Source: Gallionella sp. (GTDB taxonomy: Bacteria > Pseudomonadota > Gammaproteobacteria > Burkholderiales > Gallionellaceae). From it: a stretch of DNA of 49,205 nucleotides. The notes below the pieces were generated by a model. It was not told the DNA's origin, did not search any database, and saw only the letters and a program-made list of their open reading frames with translations. The stretch spans positions 1 to 49,205 of the forward strand of contig JABEVF010000014.1 in assembly GCA_013043965.1 (NCBI GenBank). The letters run 5' to 3'. A program made the translations under genes and the position numbers. This document shows positions 8,558 through 17,530 of the stretch, in pieces (the stretch's first letter is position 1; every line of letters starts with the position of its first letter).

Positions 8558-8959
8558 ATGTCGCTATTTAATATTTTCAATGTGGCCGGTTCGGCGATGA
8601 CAGCGCAGTCACAGCGTTTGAATGTTGTGGCGAGCAATTTGGCGAATGTCGACAGCACCACCAGTGCGAACGGTCAGCCGTACCACGCCAAACAGGTGGT
8701 ATTTAGCGCCACTCCGATGGGCGGCGACACACAGGGCGTGAAGGTGTCAGCGGTGGTCGATGATGCCTCTCCGATGAAAATGGTGTACGACCCCAAACAT
8801 CCGATGGCGGATGCGCAAGGCTATGTTGCGATGCCGAACGTGAACGTGGTGGATGAGATGGTGAATATGATCTCCGCCTCGCGTTCTTATCAAAATAACG
8901 TGGATGTATTAAATACCTCAAAGAACCTGTTGATTAAAACTCTGACCATCGGTCAATAA
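8558..8959 (+). CDS. flgC: Flagellar proximal rod protein FlgC
   Basis: FlgC is a proximal rod subunit. The 133-residue protein begins [20 protein letters not shown] and carries the axial motif [21 protein letters not shown]. Its C-terminal signature is [20 protein letters not shown] (about residues 97-116), shared by rod and hook proteins for coiled-coil packing. It lies between flgB and flgD with short gaps. Confidence 0.97.
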   Translation: MSLFNIFNVAGSAMTAQSQRLNVVASNLANVDSTTSANGQPYHAKQVVFSATPMGGDTQGVKVSAVVDDASPMKMVYDPKHPMADAQGYVAMPNVNVVDEMVNMISASRSYQNNVDVLNTSKNLLIKTLTIGQ

Positions 8960-8974
8960 TGAAAGGGAAATATC

Positions 8975-9679
8975 ATGGTTAATGCCACACAAAGTAGTAG
9001 TTCGGCAGCCTTGTTCAGCTCGCTGAACGGGAGTGCCAGTGCGTCGGGTGCTACAAATTCATCTGCCGCATCTTCGGGCGCACCTTCAGCGGCCAGTATC
9101 CAGAATACATTCCTGACGTTATTGGTGACGCAGATGCAGAATCAGGATCCGATGAACCCGATGAGCAATGCCGAAGTGACATCCCAGATGGCTCAATTGA
9201 GCACTATCGAAGGGATCAGCCAAACGAATACGACCTTGCAGGCATTAAACAGCAGCGTCACCTCCGCCCAATCTTTGCAAGCCGCATCGATGATAGGGCA
9301 TGGGGTGCTCACACCAGGCCACACACTGAGTCTGGCGAATGGTAGCGCGATTGGAGGGCTGAATCTGTCTCAATCCGCAAGCAATGTGCAAGTCGCGATA
9401 ACGGATGCATCGGGTAATCCGGTGACTACATTGCAATTGGGTGCGATGCCAGCAGGTGTGCAAGCTTGGCAATGGAATGGCACCGATACGACGGGAGCAA
9501 CGATGCCAAGTGGAAGCTACAACTTTACCGTGACGGCCACCCAGGGTAGCGGCAATGTCGCCGCAACGGCCTTGGCTTATGGGGTGGTGGACGGCGTGAC
9601 ACCGGGTAGTTCAGGGGCTAACTTGAATGTTGGCGCAATCGGTCTAGTGCCGATTTCTAAAGTGCAGCAGATTCTTTAA
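8975..9679 (+). CDS. flgD: Hook assembly scaffold FlgD
   Basis: FlgD is the hook-cap protein that sits at the growing tip while FlgE polymerises and is absent from the finished flagellum. The 234-residue protein has a Ser/Ala-rich N-terminal region, the core motif TLLVTQMQNQDPMNPMSNAE (about residues 47-66) and a C-terminal FlgD Ig-like/tudor part (GNPVTTLQLGAMPAGVQAWQ; SGSYNFTVTATQGS). Length is typical. A 98 bp leader separates it from flgE. Confidence 0.96.
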   Translation: MVNATQSSSSAALFSSLNGSASASGATNSSAASSGAPSAASIQNTFLTLLVTQMQNQDPMNPMSNAEVTSQMAQLSTIEGISQTNTTLQALNSSVTSAQSLQAASMIGHGVLTPGHTLSLANGSAIGGLNLSQSASNVQVAITDASGNPVTTLQLGAMPAGVQAWQWNGTDTTGATMPSGSYNFTVTATQGSGNVAATALAYGVVDGVTPGSSGANLNVGAIGLVPISKVQQIL

Positions 9680-9731
9680 ATCAGGTAGATATCAAACGGT
9701 GTCATTTCATCAACGCCCGCAACGGGTAAGC

Positions 9732-9757
9732 CACCAGCGCAACGGCTTGAGCTGGTG
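9732..9757 (+). other. Leader hairpin ahead of flgE ribosome site
   Basis: CACCAGC (9732-9738) and GCTGGTG (9751-9757) are perfect reverse complements around a 12-base loop. The hairpin ends 7 bases before the AAGGAG ribosome site of flgE. It could protect the flgE message or tune translation; no function is shown by sequence alone. Confidence 0.45.
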
Positions 9758-9777
9758 CAACACAAGGAGAGAGCATC

Positions 9778-11205
9778 ATGGCTTTTGATCAAGGACTGAG
9801 CGGGCTGAATGCGGCGGTACAGAATTTAAACGTCATCGGCAACAATGTGGCGAACTCGAATACGGTGGGTTTCAAACAATCGCAAGCGCAATTCTCAGAT
9901 GTATACGCAAACAGTCTGGTGGGATCGGGCGGATTGCAAATCGGTACCGGTACGACGGTGGCGACGGTTGCACAACAGTTCTCGCAAGGCACGATCACGG
10001 TGACCAGCAATACGATGGATATGGCGATCAATGGCAACGGCTTTTATCGTATGGACAATAATGGTACGGTCTCTTACAGCCGGAACGGCCAATTCCAACT
10101 CAATCAAAACGGCTTTATGGTCAATAGTCAGGGATTGAAGTTGACGGGCTACCCGGTCAGTACAACCGGGGCCATCCTGCCGGGAAATCCGGCTCCTTTG
10201 CAAATCTCTGCGGCACCCTTGGCGCCTAAATCAACCGTCAATGTGGCAGCCGGCCTGAATCTGAGTGCGAACGCCACCGCGCCGAGCACGGCAGTTTTCA
10301 ACCCGCTGGATCCGACCTCGTACAACAATTCCACGTCGACAACGATTTACGACAGTCTGGGTAACAGTCACGTGTCTACCATGTATTTTCAGCAGCAGCC
10401 CCTGCCTCTTGCACCGCTGGGGAATGCGAGCATGGCAGCGGGTTCTTCTACCATGACCTTAGGTTCGACAGCAGGTCTTGCCGCCGGTGACACCCTCACC
10501 GTTGGCGGGGTGGTATATACGATCAGCGGAGTGTCGAATGCCACAACGCTCACCGTGACCCCCGCCGCCGCCGCCGCCGTCGGCCCCGTTGCGCCAACGG
10601 CGACCAATGCACCATCAGGAACATGGAACACTTATCTGACCGTGGATGGCGCTTCCGTTCCCGCATTGCCAGGAAAATTGAGCACTCTGACGTTCAATAC
10701 CAACGGCACGCTCGCCTCAGCCGCCACCGCCACCGCCACATTCAATCCGCCCGGCGCGGCCACGCAAACACTGACCTTTAACTTCGGCAGCACCACGCAA
10801 TATGGTACGGCCTTCGGCGTGAATAGTTTGACGCAGGATGGTTATACCACCGGGCAGTTGACCGGATTCAATACCAGTCCGAACGGCACGATTGTCGGTA
10901 GTTACACCAATGGGCAGACCATGAACCTGGGCCAGGTAGTTCTGGCTAACTTTAGTAATGCGCAGGGCTTGTTACCGCTCAGTGGTAACCAATGGGCGCA
11001 GACCGCCACATCGGGTGCGCCCCTCGTTGGTGTACCCGGTTCTGCCAGTTTGGGCGTGTTGCAATCCGGTGCAGTGGAAAGCTCGAACGTGGATCTGACA
11101 TCGGAATTGGTCAATATGATCACCGCACAGCGCGATTACCAGGCCAATGCCCAAACCATCAAGACGCAAGACCAGTTGGCGCAAACGCTGATTAACTTGA
11201 GGTAG
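9778..11205 (+). CDS. flgE: Flagellar hook protein FlgE with extra inserted domain
   Basis: FlgE polymerises into the hook that joins rod and filament. The 475-residue protein has the expected N-terminus (FDQGLSGLNAAVQNLNVIGN, NVANSNTVGFKQSQAQF), the Flg_bbr core (NGNGFYRMDNNGTVSYSRNG) and the C-terminal axial helix ending AQTLINLR. Between DSLGNSHVSTMYF and GTWNTYLTVDG, where the FlgE middle domain normally has only a short link, there are about 75 additional residues (about 205-280). They look like a small beta domain (STMTLGSTAGLAAGDTLTVG) followed by a run of five alanines encoded by a CCG triplet repeat. The gene ends in a heptanucleotide repeat. Confidence 0.96.
   Translation: MAFDQGLSGLNAAVQNLNVIGNNVANSNTVGFKQSQAQFSDVYANSLVGSGGLQIGTGTTVATVAQQFSQGTITVTSNTMDMAINGNGFYRMDNNGTVSYSRNGQFQLNQNGFMVNSQGLKLTGYPVSTTGAILPGNPAPLQISAAPLAPKSTVNVAAGLNLSANATAPSTAVFNPLDPTSYNNSTSTTIYDSLGNSHVSTMYFQQQPLPLAPLGNASMAAGSSTMTLGSTAGLAAGDTLTVGGVVYTISGVSNATTLTVTPAAAAAVGPVAPTATNAPSGTWNTYLTVDGASVPALPGKLSTLTFNTNGTLASAATATATFNPPGAATQTLTFNFGSTTQYGTAFGVNSLTQDGYTTGQLTGFNTSPNGTIVGSYTNGQTMNLGQVVLANFSNAQGLLPLSGNQWAQTATSGAPLVGVPGSASLGVLQSGAVESSNVDLTSELVNMITAQRDYQANAQTIKTQDQLAQTLINLR
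10562..10579 (+). repeat. CCG triplet repeat inside flgE (polyalanine run)
   Basis: Six perfect CCG triplets occur in a row and encode most of a five-alanine run in the extra middle domain of FlgE. Simple triplet runs expand or shrink without changing the reading frame. Confidence 0.8.
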
Positions 11206-11260
11206 TAGGTAGTAGGAAGTAGGAAGTAGGAAGTAGGAAGTAGGAAGTAGGAAGTAGGAA
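11205..11260 (+). repeat. Heptanucleotide tandem repeat between flgE and flgF
   Basis: Seven perfect head-to-tail copies of GTAGGAA fill 11212-11260, preceded by one degenerate copy (GTAGGTA, 11205-11211) whose first base is the last base of the flgE stop codon. The array lies entirely in the flgE-flgF gap and ends about 50 bp before flgF. Perfect short repeats of this kind change copy number by slippage. Copy changes would alter the spacing between the genes but no protein. Confidence 0.95.
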
Positions 11261-11309
11261 GAGTGGTTGATACTCGCCGCTTACCCTCACATATCAGGGA
11301 GAAGGTGTC

Positions 11310-12050
11310 ATGGACAGGCTGATCTATACCGCAATGACGGGTGCTTCGCAGGTGCTGCAGCAACAAGCGGCTGTGTCTGAAAATCTGGCTAACGCCAATA
11401 CAACGGGTTTTCGGGCTGTGCTGAACACGTTCCGCGCGGTTCCTTTGGTCGGTGAAGGTTTGGCAACGCGCACCTTTGTGGTGGACTCGACTGTCGGCGC
11501 TGATTTTACGCCGGCGGTGCTGCATCAGACCGGGCGCTCGCTGGACGTGGCGGTGCAAGGCAAAGGTTGGATCGCTGTACAGGCACCTGATGGCAAAGAA
11601 GCCTATACGCGAAACGGCAATTTGCAAGTGACAGCCAACGGGGTGTTACAGACCGGAGGGGGCTTGAATATACTCGGGGACACAGGCCCGATTACGATCC
11701 CTCCCGATACCGAAGTGACCATTGCCAAAGACGGCACGATTTCGACCGTGCCCAGCGGTATGCAACCCAACTTGGTGGTCGTGGTCGGTCGTTTGAAGTT
11801 GGTGGATCCGCCTGCCGGTCAACTTGAACGTGGTGCTGACGGCATGTTTCGTCTGAACAGCGGCAAGGCCGCTGCCGCAGATGCAACGGTGAACATCGTT
11901 CCAGGAAGCCTGGAAGATAGCAATGTGAACCCCGTGGAAGCGATGGTGAATATGATTTCGTTGTCCCGAAAATTCGATATGCAGATGAAGCTGTTGCAGA
12001 GTGCGGACAGCAATGCGCAGCAAGCCACCCAGATTCTTAACGTGGCGTAA
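11310..12050 (+). CDS. flgF: Flagellar proximal rod protein FlgF
   Basis: FlgF is a rod subunit between FlgB/C and FlgG. The 246-residue protein starts MDRLIYTAMTGASQVLQQQA, has the motif VSENLANANTTGFRAVLNTF (about residues 22-41), a Flg_bbr core (AVQGKGWIAVQAPDGKEAYT) and the C-terminal EDSNVNPVEAMVNMISLSRKF. It follows flgE after 104 bp that contain the heptamer array and a good AGGGAGAAGG ribosome site, and precedes flgG by 18 bp. Confidence 0.96.
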   Translation: MDRLIYTAMTGASQVLQQQAAVSENLANANTTGFRAVLNTFRAVPLVGEGLATRTFVVDSTVGADFTPAVLHQTGRSLDVAVQGKGWIAVQAPDGKEAYTRNGNLQVTANGVLQTGGGLNILGDTGPITIPPDTEVTIAKDGTISTVPSGMQPNLVVVVGRLKLVDPPAGQLERGADGMFRLNSGKAAAADATVNIVPGSLEDSNVNPVEAMVNMISLSRKFDMQMKLLQSADSNAQQATQILNVA

Positions 12051-12068
12051 ATTTGAAAGGTCAAGATC

Positions 12069-12851
12069 ATGATACGTTCTTTATGGATCGCAAAAACCGG
12101 ATTGGATGCCCAGCAGACACAGATGGATGTGATTGCCAATAATCTGGCCAACGTCAGCACCAATGGTTTCAAGCGTTCGCAAGCGGTGTTCGAGGATCTG
12201 TTGTACCAGACCATACGTCAACCCGGCGCACAGTCTTCGCAGCAAACCCAGATTCCGTCCGGCTTGCAGCTAGGTACCGGGGTGCGTCCCGTGGCTGCGG
12301 AGCGTATTTTCACGCAAGGCAATCTCCAGTTGACAGGGAACCAGCTCGATGTGGCGATTCAGGGTGCCGGTTTTTTTCAGATACTCATGCCGGATGGGAC
12401 GATTTCCTATACCCGGGATGGCTCATTCCAGAGTGATAGCCAGGGAAATCTGGTCAATTCCAACGGCTATCCGGTGCAACCCGCCATCGCTATTCCTGCC
12501 AATTCGACCAGTGTGACGATAGGGCGTGATGGCACGGTTTCGGTCACGCAACAGGGAGTGGCCGCAGCGGTGCAAGTCGGAAGTTTGCAGTTGGCGACCT
12601 TCATCAACCCGACCGGGTTACAGAGCATGGGCGGCAACCTTTATCAGGAAACCGCCTCATCCGGGACGCCCAGTGTCATGGTGCCGGGCACCAGCGGTGC
12701 CGGGACCTTGAATCAAACCTATGTGGAAACCTCGAACGTGAACGTGGTGGAAGAAATGGTCAACATGATACAGACGCAGCGTGCCTACGAGATCAATTCC
12801 AAAGCGATCACGGCTTCCGATCAGATGTTGCAGAAGCTGACGCAGATGTAA
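12069..12851 (+). CDS. flgG: Flagellar distal rod protein FlgG
   Basis: FlgG forms the distal rod that crosses the peptidoglycan and outer membrane. The 260-residue product has the family's usual length and the signatures [60 protein letters not shown] and [20 protein letters not shown] near the end. It sits between flgF and flgH in the standard order. Confidence 0.98.
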   Translation: MIRSLWIAKTGLDAQQTQMDVIANNLANVSTNGFKRSQAVFEDLLYQTIRQPGAQSSQQTQIPSGLQLGTGVRPVAAERIFTQGNLQLTGNQLDVAIQGAGFFQILMPDGTISYTRDGSFQSDSQGNLVNSNGYPVQPAIAIPANSTSVTIGRDGTVSVTQQGVAAAVQVGSLQLATFINPTGLQSMGGNLYQETASSGTPSVMVPGTSGAGTLNQTYVETSNVNVVEEMVNMIQTQRAYEINSKAITASDQMLQKLTQM

Positions 12852-12861
12852 GGGGCAGGCT

Positions 12862-13542
12862 ATGTTAGATACGCTTAGACAGGTTCTGCTGGGTTCGCTG
12901 GTGGTGTTGGCAGGGTGTTCGATGACACCGCCTACCAGCATCCATCAACCCATGACCGCAAAACCCCCTGCCAAAATATTGGTCGCGACGTCGGACGGCG
13001 GGATCTTTCACGCCGGAGTGAACGAGCGGCCGCTGTTCGAGGATCAGCGCGCGCGCAACGTCGGCGACATCCTGACCGTCAGTCTGGTGGAGCAGACCAG
13101 CGGAAGCAGGCAGGCCAGCGGAGGTTCTACCAGCGCCAGTAGCGCCAACTCGAGCACGCCTAGCATCACCAGAGGTGCCGCATCCCTACTCAATCCGTTC
13201 GCCATCAACGGCAGCAGCAAAAACAGTTCGGCCAACACTGGGGTGGGTGCGGCGAGCGAGAGTTTGAACGGGACGATCACGGTGACCGTGATTGAAGTGC
13301 TGGGAAACGGGAATCTGCTGGTCAGCGGGGAGAAGCAGGTGGCCTTGAATCAGAGTGATGAATTCATCCGTTTCTCGGGCGTGGTTAACCCAGTCACGAT
13401 TTCCAATAATGTCGTGCTGTCCACCCAGGTTTCCGACGTGCATCTGGAATATAAGAATGCGGGCGCGATGAGTGAAGTGATGAACGACACGAAAAGCCTG
13501 GGGTTCCTGGGCAGATTCTTCAAGTCGGTGTTGCCGTTCTAA
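12862..13542 (+). CDS. flgH: Flagellar L-ring lipoprotein FlgH
   Basis: FlgH forms the outer-membrane L-ring bushing around the rod. The 226-residue precursor has a lipoprotein signal peptide with the lipobox LAGC, placing the lipidated cysteine at residue 19. Downstream are the FlgH signatures LFEDQRARNVGDILTVSLVE and a C-terminal part (VLGNGNLLVSGEKQVALNQS, FSGVVNPVTISNNVVLSTQV). It shows that the cell has an outer membrane. Confidence 0.97.
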   Translation: MLDTLRQVLLGSLVVLAGCSMTPPTSIHQPMTAKPPAKILVATSDGGIFHAGVNERPLFEDQRARNVGDILTVSLVEQTSGSRQASGGSTSASSANSSTPSITRGAASLLNPFAINGSSKNSSANTGVGAASESLNGTITVTVIEVLGNGNLLVSGEKQVALNQSDEFIRFSGVVNPVTISNNVVLSTQVSDVHLEYKNAGAMSEVMNDTKSLGFLGRFFKSVLPF

Positions 13543-13556
13543 CGGGGTGTAATGTG

Positions 13557-14654
13557 ATGAAACAGATTGTTGCGCTGCTGATTTTTCTGACACTTCCGTT
13601 CGGCGCGTCGGCCGATCGCATCAAGGACATAGCCAGCATCCAGGGGGTGCGCGATAACCAACTGATAGGTTATGGTCTGGTGGTTGGCCTGGACGGCAGC
13701 GGCGATTTAACCATGCAAACTCCGTTTACGGTGCAGAGCGTCATGAGCATGCTGACACAGATGGGCGTGAATCTGCCACCGAGTGCGAGCACCACGATGC
13801 AACTCAAGAATGTCGCGGCGGTGATGGTGACCGCCATGCTTCCCCCATTCGCCAAACCCGGCCAGACCCTGGATGTGACGGCATCTTCTCTCGGTACCGC
13901 CAAGAGTCTGAGAGGCGGGACATTGCTGATGACCCCGTTGAAAGGGGCGGACGGTCAGGTCTACGCGATAGCCCAGGGTAACGTGCTGGTCGGCGGGGTG
14001 GGCGCATCCTCTGGCGGCGCGTCGGTACAGGTGAACCATCTTAGCGTGGGACGATTGCCGTCCGGCGCGACGGTGGAGCGTGCGGTTTCCACGTTGTTGG
14101 GCCAGGGGGATTTTATTCACCTGGAATTAAAGGCGAATGATTTCACCACTGCCTCGCGTGTCGTCGAGGTCATTAATGAGCGTATCGCCCCGGACACCGC
14201 GTCGGCACAGGATGGCCGGCTCATCGAAGTGCGCGCCCCTGCGGGCTCGCAGCGCGTGGCGTTCATCTCCAGGGTCGAGAATCTGGAAGTCAATCCCGCG
14301 CAAGGCATCGCCAAAGTGACCATCAATGCCCGAACCGGTTCTGTCGTGATGAACCAGGCGGTGACGCTGGATACTTGCGCCGTCGCGCACGGAAACTTGA
14401 CGGTAGTGATCAATACCGACAGTGCCGTGAGCCAGCCGAATGGGTTCTCTGACGGCAAGACGGTGCAGGTCGACAAGACGACAGTAGACGTAAAATCGGA
14501 CAAGGGCGGTTTGGTACAACTTCCCAAAGGGGTGTCGTTGAGTGAGGTAGTCAAGGCGCTGAACGCGATCGGCGCAACGCCCCAGGATCTGCTGGCGATC
14601 CTGCAAGCCATGAAATCGTCAGGCGCATTGCATGCGGAGTTGGAGGTCATCTAA
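13557..14654 (+). CDS. flgI: Flagellar P-ring protein FlgI
   Basis: FlgI forms the periplasmic P-ring. ATG 13557 is preferred (365 residues); GTG 13554 immediately before it is a possible alternative. A signal peptide (MKQIVALLIFLTLPFGASA) precedes the very conserved DRIKDIASIQGVRDNQLIGY. Other family stretches are LDGSGDLTMQTPFTVQSVMS and NARTGSVVMNQAVTLDTCAV. It relies on FlgA, encoded divergently upstream. The stop is directly followed by the flgJ start. Confidence 0.97.
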   Translation: MKQIVALLIFLTLPFGASADRIKDIASIQGVRDNQLIGYGLVVGLDGSGDLTMQTPFTVQSVMSMLTQMGVNLPPSASTTMQLKNVAAVMVTAMLPPFAKPGQTLDVTASSLGTAKSLRGGTLLMTPLKGADGQVYAIAQGNVLVGGVGASSGGASVQVNHLSVGRLPSGATVERAVSTLLGQGDFIHLELKANDFTTASRVVEVINERIAPDTASAQDGRLIEVRAPAGSQRVAFISRVENLEVNPAQGIAKVTINARTGSVVMNQAVTLDTCAVAHGNLTVVINTDSAVSQPNGFSDGKTVQVDKTTVDVKSDKGGLVQLPKGVSLSEVVKALNAIGATPQDLLAILQAMKSSGALHAELEVI

Positions 14655-15542
14655 ATGATCGCCCCGCCAGACACAACGGCAACATCGGGTAAGCTGGCGC
14701 TGGATGGGCAGTCGCTGGCGCAATTGCGCGTACAGGCCAAACAGTCGCCGGATAAGGCGCTCAAAGCGGCTGCGCAGCAGTTTGAATCGGTGTTTATGAC
14801 TATGATGCTCAAGAGCATGCGTGAGGCCACTCCGCAGGACGGCATGTTCGACAGCGAGCAGACCAAGCTGTTCACCGGCATGCTGGATCAGCAGTTCGCG
14901 CAGAACATGGCCAAGCAGGGTGTCGGTTTGGCCGACATGATGGTCAGGCAACTGAGCCGTAATGCTGGCGCACCGACGGGGGGTGGCCAACTGGAAGCGG
15001 CAGGCGGGAAGCTAACCCCTCAACCCCCGATCCGGGACCCAATATCCCCGGCAAACGCCTTGCCATCCGCGCATAGCGCGAATTACCAGAAAAATTTCAT
15101 GGATCGCATGCTGCCTCATGCCTTGCAAGCCAGCCAGTCCAGCGGTATCCCAGCGCAACTGATGCTGGGGCAGGCCGCACTGGAAAGCGGCTGGGGTAAA
15201 CGCGAGATACATATGGCGGACGGCAGCAATAGTTATAACCTGTTTGGTATCAAGGCCGGTGCGAACTGGAATGGAAAAGTCGCCAACGTGACGACCACCG
15301 AATATCAGGACGGCGTATCAACCAAACAGGTCGCGAGTTTCCGCGCTTATTCTTCCTATGATGAGGCATTCAACGACTACGCGCATATGTTAAGCAGCAA
15401 CCCGCGCTATGCGCCGGTGTTGCAGCAAGGCGGTGATACGGCGGGAATGGCGCAGGCGGTACAAAAAGCCGGATATGCCACCGATCCCAATTATGCCGAT
15501 AAACTGGTTCAGGTTATGGGAAGATTGAATATCCCCGGCTAG
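14655..15542 (+). CDS. flgJ: Rod-capping peptidoglycan hydrolase FlgJ
   Basis: FlgJ is bifunctional in this form: the N-terminal half caps the growing rod and the C-terminal half is a muramidase/glucosaminidase that opens the wall for the rod. In 295 residues, the N-terminal domain (LKAAAQQFESVFMTMMLKSM, about residues 35-54) is followed by a Pro/Gly linker. The hydrolase domain starts near residue 135, with the catalytic glutamate at residue 177 in GQAALESGWGKRE and the family segment NSYNLFGIKAGANW. It ends the basal-body run; flgK follows behind its own promoter. Confidence 0.96.
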   Translation: MIAPPDTTATSGKLALDGQSLAQLRVQAKQSPDKALKAAAQQFESVFMTMMLKSMREATPQDGMFDSEQTKLFTGMLDQQFAQNMAKQGVGLADMMVRQLSRNAGAPTGGGQLEAAGGKLTPQPPIRDPISPANALPSAHSANYQKNFMDRMLPHALQASQSSGIPAQLMLGQAALESGWGKREIHMADGSNSYNLFGIKAGANWNGKVANVTTTEYQDGVSTKQVASFRAYSSYDEAFNDYAHMLSSNPRYAPVLQQGGDTAGMAQAVQKAGYATDPNYADKLVQVMGRLNIPG

Positions 15543-15554
15543 TGAAGTTTAGGT

Positions 15555-15581
15555 TAAAGAATTTCCACAAGGTGCCGATAA
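15555..15581 (+). promoter_or_regulatory. Sigma-28 promoter of flgKL
   Basis: TAAAGAAT (15555-15562), then 11 bases, then GCCGATAA (15574-15581). The -10 box matches the FliA consensus perfectly and the -35 box at 6 of 8 positions, with the canonical spacer. It lies about 40 bp before the flgK start and just after flgJ, so it would lift flgKL expression into the late class. Confidence 0.88.
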
Positions 15582-15620
15582 TCCGTTCGTGTCGGTGACT
15601 CTGATGCAGAAAAGGATTAG

Positions 15621-17519
15621 ATGATGAGCAGTATCTTTAGTATCGGTCTTAGCGGATTGAACGCGGCTCAGGCTGGCATGGCGACCACGCAACACAATAT
15701 TGCCAATGCCAACACGCCCGGCTATTCCATGCAGCAGATCGTGCAAACCGCCAATGCAGCGCAATACACCAGTTCCGGTTATATCGGACAGGGTACCAAT
15801 GTCAGTACCGTTCAGCGGGTATACAACGATTTTCTAAATACGCAGATTCTGCAGGGGCAGGCGCAATCCAGCCAACTGAGCACCTATCAAACGCAAATTA
15901 CGCAAATCGACAATATGATAGGGAGTCCGACCGTAGGTCTGTCGCCGGCAATACAGGGATTCTTCAATGCTGTGAATACGGTGGCAACTTCGCCGACTTC
16001 CACCCCGGCGCGGCAGTCGCTATTGAGTGGCGCGCAGTCTTTGGCGGCACAGTTCCAATCACTTAGCCAGCAACTAACCAGTATGAGTGCCAGCCTGAAC
16101 GGTCAGATCGGCACGAGTGTCGCAACCGTGAACGCCTTGGCGCAGCAGATCGCCGCCTTGAACCAGAACATCGTGCAGGCGCAGGGAGCAGGGCAGCCTC
16201 CGAACGACTTGCTGGACCAGCGCGATCAATTGATTAACCAGTTGAACCAGCAGATCAAAGCGACCGTCGTCAAACAATCGGATGGCAGCTACAACGTCTT
16301 TGTCGCCAGCGGACAGTCATTGGTGGTAGGTAACCAATCCTACGGGTTAAAGGCGGTTCCGTCGTTGGCCGATCCGAGCCGTAGCGAGGTGGCCTATACG
16401 GCGAACGGCGTCACGATCCCGCTGCAGCAGAGCGGGATACAGGGTGGGGCGCTGGGTGGGTTGCTGGCATTTCGGGACCAGAGTTTGAACCCTGCACTCA
16501 ATACGCTTGGGCAGGTGGCGATCGGTATTGCCTCCAGTGTCAACCAGCAGAACCAGTTGGGGCAAGATTTGAACGGAGCGCTGGGCGGTAATATTTTCAA
16601 CGTCCCTGCACCCGTGGTCAACGGTGCAAGCAATAACGCCGGGAACGCAGTCATCTCGGCAAGCATCACGAACCCGAACGCATTAACCACCAGCGACTAC
16701 ATGTTGAAGGCGAATGGCGGCGGCAGCTACACATTGACGCGCTTGTCGGATAATGCCGTCACGAATGTTTCTGCCATGCCGCAAACAGTGGACGGGGTCA
16801 CGCTGAATTTGTCGTCCGGTGCGGTCGTCGCGGGAGATACCTTTTTGATCCGTCCAACCGTCATGGGTGCGCAGAATATTTCGGTCGCGATCACAGACCC
16901 GGCAAAGATTGCTGCCGCCGTACCGATACTTGCCAGCGCGTCATCGAATAATACCGGCAGCGCGAGCATCAGCAGCGGTAGCGTAAATCCTCCCGCCCCA
17001 ACGAATGCCAATCTACAACAGCCGGTGAGTATCAGTTTTACCAGCCCCACCACTTACACCGTGACCGGTGCCGTGCCGGCGGTCGGCGGAACGGTAACCT
17101 ATACGTCCGGACAGAACATCAGTTATAACGGTTGGACGGTGCAGATAAGTGGCACCCCGGCTACCGGGGATGTGTTCAACATTGCATCGAATACCAATGC
17201 GACAGGGGATAATCGCAATGCCTTGCTGATGGCCGGATTGCAAACGCAGAATACTTTGTCAGGAGGCACGGTCAGTTTTCAGGGGGCTTATGACCAACTG
17301 GTTGCGCAAATCGGCAACACGACAAGTTCGGTCACTCAGGCGAGCACAGCCCAAACTACGATGGTCAACCAGCTGGTGCAAACCCAACAATCCGTATCGG
17401 GCGTCAACCTTGACCAGGAAGCGGCCAATCTGATGCGTTACCAGCGTGCCTACCAGGCTGCGGGTAAGGCCATTCAGGTCGCTAACACCATGTTCGATAC
17501 GTTGCTGAGCTTAAGATAG
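15621..17519 (+). CDS. flgK: Hook-filament junction protein FlgK (HAP1)
   Basis: FlgK is the first junction protein between hook and filament, exported with the FlgN chaperone. The 632-residue protein begins with the axial signature (IFSIGLSGLNAAQAGMATTQ, HNIANANTPGYSMQQ) and ends with the coiled-coil segment VNLDQEAANLMRYQRAYQAA and FDTLLSLR. Both termini are well preserved and the middle is variable and Ser/Thr/Asn-rich. The ATG at 15621 is used; a second ATG follows at once. Confidence 0.97.
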   Translation: MMSSIFSIGLSGLNAAQAGMATTQHNIANANTPGYSMQQIVQTANAAQYTSSGYIGQGTNVSTVQRVYNDFLNTQILQGQAQSSQLSTYQTQITQIDNMIGSPTVGLSPAIQGFFNAVNTVATSPTSTPARQSLLSGAQSLAAQFQSLSQQLTSMSASLNGQIGTSVATVNALAQQIAALNQNIVQAQGAGQPPNDLLDQRDQLINQLNQQIKATVVKQSDGSYNVFVASGQSLVVGNQSYGLKAVPSLADPSRSEVAYTANGVTIPLQQSGIQGGALGGLLAFRDQSLNPALNTLGQVAIGIASSVNQQNQLGQDLNGALGGNIFNVPAPVVNGASNNAGNAVISASITNPNALTTSDYMLKANGGGSYTLTRLSDNAVTNVSAMPQTVDGVTLNLSSGAVVAGDTFLIRPTVMGAQNISVAITDPAKIAAAVPILASASSNNTGSASISSGSVNPPAPTNANLQQPVSISFTSPTTYTVTGAVPAVGGTVTYTSGQNISYNGWTVQISGTPATGDVFNIASNTNATGDNRNALLMAGLQTQNTLSGGTVSFQGAYDQLVAQIGNTTSSVTQASTAQTTMVNQLVQTQQSVSGVNLDQEAANLMRYQRAYQAAGKAIQVANTMFDTLLSLR

Positions 17520-17530
17520 GAGGGTGGGTG

